A stretch of 64,000 nucleotides of DNA, taken from NCBI RefSeq assembly GCF_004123835.1, contig NZ_MZMU01000010.1:1-64000 (forward strand), read 5' to 3'. Every line of letters starts with the position of its first letter. Position 1 is the stretch's first letter. Position numbers and translations under genes: made by a program. Below the pieces are notes generated by a model, which worked only from the letters and a program-made list of their open reading frames with translations, did not search any database and was not told where the DNA came from. Positions 63,469 through 64,000 of the stretch are shown here, piece by piece. Source of the DNA: Rhizobium leguminosarum (lineage in GTDB: Bacteria > Pseudomonadota > Alphaproteobacteria > Rhizobiales > Rhizobiaceae).

Positions 63469-64000
63469 TCATTTCACCGGCTTGACGGCGAGCCAGATGA
63501 CGTGGCGGGCGCCGCCGCGTTTGCCGTTGGCGCGCGTGTTGACGGCATCGACAGAGAAACCGCTGCCCTTGAGACGTCGCGTGAAATCGGGATCCGGACC
63601 GGACGACCAGACGGCGAGCACGCCGCCGGGGCGCAACGCGTCGCCGGCGGCGCGAAGGCCGGCGAAATGGTAGAGCCGGTCGTTGGATTTGCGGGTCAGG
63701 CCATCAGGACCGTTGTCGACGTCGAGCAGAATGGCGTCATAGGCGCCCTTACCGGAACGGATCGCCTCGCCGACGTCGCCCTGATGGATGCCGACGCGCG
63801 GATCGTCGAGACAGCCCTGGAAGACCTCGGCCATCGGCCCACGTGCCCAGGCGATCACGGCCGGCACCAGTTCGGCGACGGTGACGCCGGCATCTTCAGG
63901 AAGGACGGCGAGAGCGGCGCGCAGGGTAAAGCCCATGCCGAGCCCGCCGATCAAGATCCTTGGCTTCGGGTGCGACTTGATCCGATCCCAGGAAAGGGTT
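63469..64000 (-). CDS. spermidine-synthase-like methyltransferase-fold protein, 5' end outside the window
   Basis: The C-terminal 176 residues show a Rossmann-like methyltransferase fold. A glycine loop ILIGGLGMGFTLRAAL lies near the visible start, AELVPAVIAWARGP follows, and YDAILLDVDNGPDGL matches spermidine-synthase-like proteins. The frame stays open to base 64000, so the N-terminus lies beyond. It is convergent with the aldolase, 3 bp away. A true polyamine role cannot be shown from this part. Confidence 0.75.
   Translation of the reverse strand, partial: TLSWDRIKSHPKPRILIGGLGMGFTLRAALAVLPEDAGVTVAELVPAVIAWARGPMAEVFQGCLDDPRVGIHQGDVGEAIRSGKGAYDAILLDVDNGPDGLTRKSNDRLYHFAGLRAAGDALRPGGVLAVWSSGPDPDFTRRLKGSGFSVDAVNTRANGKRGGARHVIWLAVKPVK

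Overview
The window looks like a Rhizobium replicon, most likely of the R. leguminosarum / R. etli group. The evidence is the high-GC alphaproteobacterial coding style, a complete rhaRSTPQUK / rhaDI rhamnose locus in the arrangement known from R. leguminosarum, an alphaproteobacterial porin, EcfG-type and ECF41-type promoters, and several families of short dispersed rhizobial repeats. The mix of transport, catabolism, potassium and iron functions would fit a large plasmid or chromid, but this is inference. No rRNA, tRNA, CRISPR array, prophage or intact insertion sequence was recognised.

Layout. 0.2-5.1 kb: a SleB-like lipoprotein and the sulfate ABC transporter sbp-cysT-cysW-cysA. 5.4-6.6 kb: a porin with a terminator. 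6.6-15.8 kb: a kdpFABCDE potassium locus followed by a ptsN-like EIIA gene. It has two small membrane-protein ORFs (27 and 51 codons) that are easily missed and a KdpE-box-like direct repeat upstream. 16-21.4 kb: a polyol dehydrogenase, DedA, a flavin disulfide oxidoreductase with a DUF4126 partner, glutaryl-CoA dehydrogenase and a cupin. 21.4-29.7 kb: a LysR gene divergent from a seven-gene operon made of a Liv-type ABC importer, a GMC oxidoreductase and a beta-hydroxyacid dehydrogenase; the substrate is unknown. 29.8-37.4 kb: a ferric-siderophore module (AraC regulator, TonB receptor, fhuCDB) with a RirA-type IRO box. It ends in a siderophore-interacting reductase gene cut off by a palindromic repeat element.

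37.5-49.4 kb: a hydratase and the rhamnose regulon. RhaR sits between two divergent units: the transporter/kinase operon rhaSTPQUK and rhaD-rhaI. A pmp3-like gene lies antisense between rhaD and rhaI. 49.5-51 kb: a carboxymuconolactone-decarboxylase-family gene divergent from an ECF41 sigma factor. The spacer carries two face-to-face matches to the ECF41 promoter (TGTCACA-N16-CGTC). 51-57 kb: an amidohydrolase with an IclR regulator, an orphan antitoxin with the remnant of a PIN toxin, a general-stress SDR and a 62-aa protein (both behind EcfG-like promoters), a TetR regulator and small hypothetical genes. 57-64 kb: an amidase, a TIM-barrel protein, choline sulfatase with a divergent LysR gene, a small membrane protein, an HpcH/HpaI aldolase and a spermidine-synthase-like gene running off the right edge.

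The most interesting points are the symmetrical ECF41 promoter pair, the extra small ORFs in the kdp operon together with the linked ptsN, the truncated siderophore reductase, the decayed toxin, and the uncharacterised LysR/Liv/GMC catabolic operon.
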